DNA from: Heracleum sosnowskyi
Taxonomy: Eukaryota > Streptophyta > Magnoliopsida > Apiales > Apiaceae
Length of the DNA stretch: 64,000 bases
Assembly: GCA_030848705.1 (NCBI GenBank)
Contig: CM061245.1
Coordinates: forward strand, 64,568,006 to 64,632,005
Direction of reading: 5' to 3'
The notes beneath the pieces were generated by a model, which did no database searches, was not told the DNA's origin, and was given only the letters and a program-made list of their open reading frames with translations. The first letter of the stretch is position 1. The number at the start of each line of letters is the position of its first letter. Both the position numbers and the translations under genes were made by a program. Shown here one piece after another: positions 63,449 through 64,000 of this stretch.

Positions 63449-64000
63449 TCAAAAGTTGAATTCACGTGAATAATTATGAAGAATGAAACAAGTATTAATG
63501 ATATGAATCTGAATTTTTTTTGGGAAGAAGCTTGCATCTCTAAGTATACTCCAACGTTTCTTTAACAACCCAAATGCTCTTTCAATAGTATTTCGAGCGG
63601 ATAAGTTCCTCAAGTTAAAAAGCTCCTTGTAATTTGTTGGAGTGTTTCCTCTCCACAAATTCAAATGGTATTTAGTACCCTTATAAGGAGTTAGAAAACA
63701 TTCACCATTAGTATACCCCAAATCTGCTAGAAAATACTTATCTGCACGAATTATATAATGATTAGCATTATACTTCTTAAGTTTCAAAATTTAAGTAATT
63801 ATACTCTAGAATTATCTATAAACCCTTACTTTTATGAACTTTTAAACCATTAGGCCTCCGAAGAGCATCACGAAGAATCCGGGGATCTGATGCAGATCCT
63901 TCCCATCAGGCAACACATATGTGAAACGAAGATTTGGATCACACGTGGCTAGAACATTGGTGCTAGTATCCCCCTTCCTATCTCGATATCTCGGTCGATC
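63449..64000 (-). pseudogene. PIF/Harbinger transposase relic (DDE_Tnp_4), cut by the window end
   Basis: On the minus strand the window end encodes YRDRKG, NVLATCDPNLRFTYVLP and, after a one-base shift near 63905, WEGSASDPRILRDALRRPNG. Then come KYFLADLGYTNGECFLTPYK, GTKYHLNLW, and NTIERAFGLLKKRWSILRDA with the conserved Glu, ending ILHNYS. This is the C-terminal part of a Harbinger-type DDE transposase or a related host nuclease gene. A likely intron runs from GTAAGG at 63829 to TTCGTGCAG at 63742 (88 nt), and splicing keeps the frame. The single-base shift suggests a decayed copy. Confidence 0.82.

Overview
The window looks like nuclear DNA of a flowering plant, most likely a eudicot, and consists almost entirely of nested transposable elements. 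I see no convincing host gene, tRNA or rRNA. The plant assignment rests on the element families: chromodomain Ty3 elements of the Tekay/Del type, an Athila-type Ty3 element with a tRNA-Asp-like primer site, SIRE-type Ty1/copia elements with a third ORF, a Stowaway MITE, a CACTA end and a PIF/Harbinger transposase. The species cannot be told from the sequence.

Layout. (1) 1-21248 is a SIRE-type Copia element on the + strand (Copia-1) that enters from the left. Its integrase is split by a complete 12,969-bp Tekay-type element (G1, minus strand, 93-13061) with 3.6-kb LTRs and a TCTCT target duplication. (2) Copia-1 sits in a Tekay-type LTR (G0, right part 21249-23853). G0 sits in the 3' LTR (23854-24639) of a second, decayed chromovirus, G2 (minus strand, 24640-about 29998, with its truncated 5' LTR at 52761-55937). 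(3) G2 is interrupted by an Athila-type element G3 (+, 29997-52760). A young SIRE-type element, Copia-2 (+, 31441-43471, ATTTA target duplication), lies in the 5' LTR of G3. (4) G2 itself lies in an old Copia relic (Copia-4, 55938-58612). This is followed by a 2-kb LTR of the same family in inverted orientation (60591-62633), which carries a CACTA fragment. The window ends in a decayed Harbinger transposase (63449-64000, minus).

The nesting gives a relative order: Copia-4 received G2, G2 received G0, G0 received Copia-1, and Copia-1 received G1. On the other arm G2 received G3, and G3 received Copia-2. LTR comparison by eye agrees: Copia-2 LTRs differ at one site in 611, and G1 LTRs at 18 substitutions and two indels in 3600. 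G2 and Copia-4 are full of stops.

The most interesting material lies beyond standard gag-pol. G1 has an extra 173-residue ORF between the 5' LTR and gag, with a plausible leader intron; G2 keeps a remnant of the same ORF. Both SIRE-type elements carry a long third ORF with a shared, unassigned C-terminal domain. Copia-2 has an antisense gene with its own TATA box between pol and ORF3. In G3, a GC-rich paired cassette with 20-21-bp spacing recurs in the LTR, inside the coding region and after pol. In Copia-1 and Copia-2, short words spread through the internal region are the reverse complements of words clustered in the element's own U3, and the words differ between the two elements.
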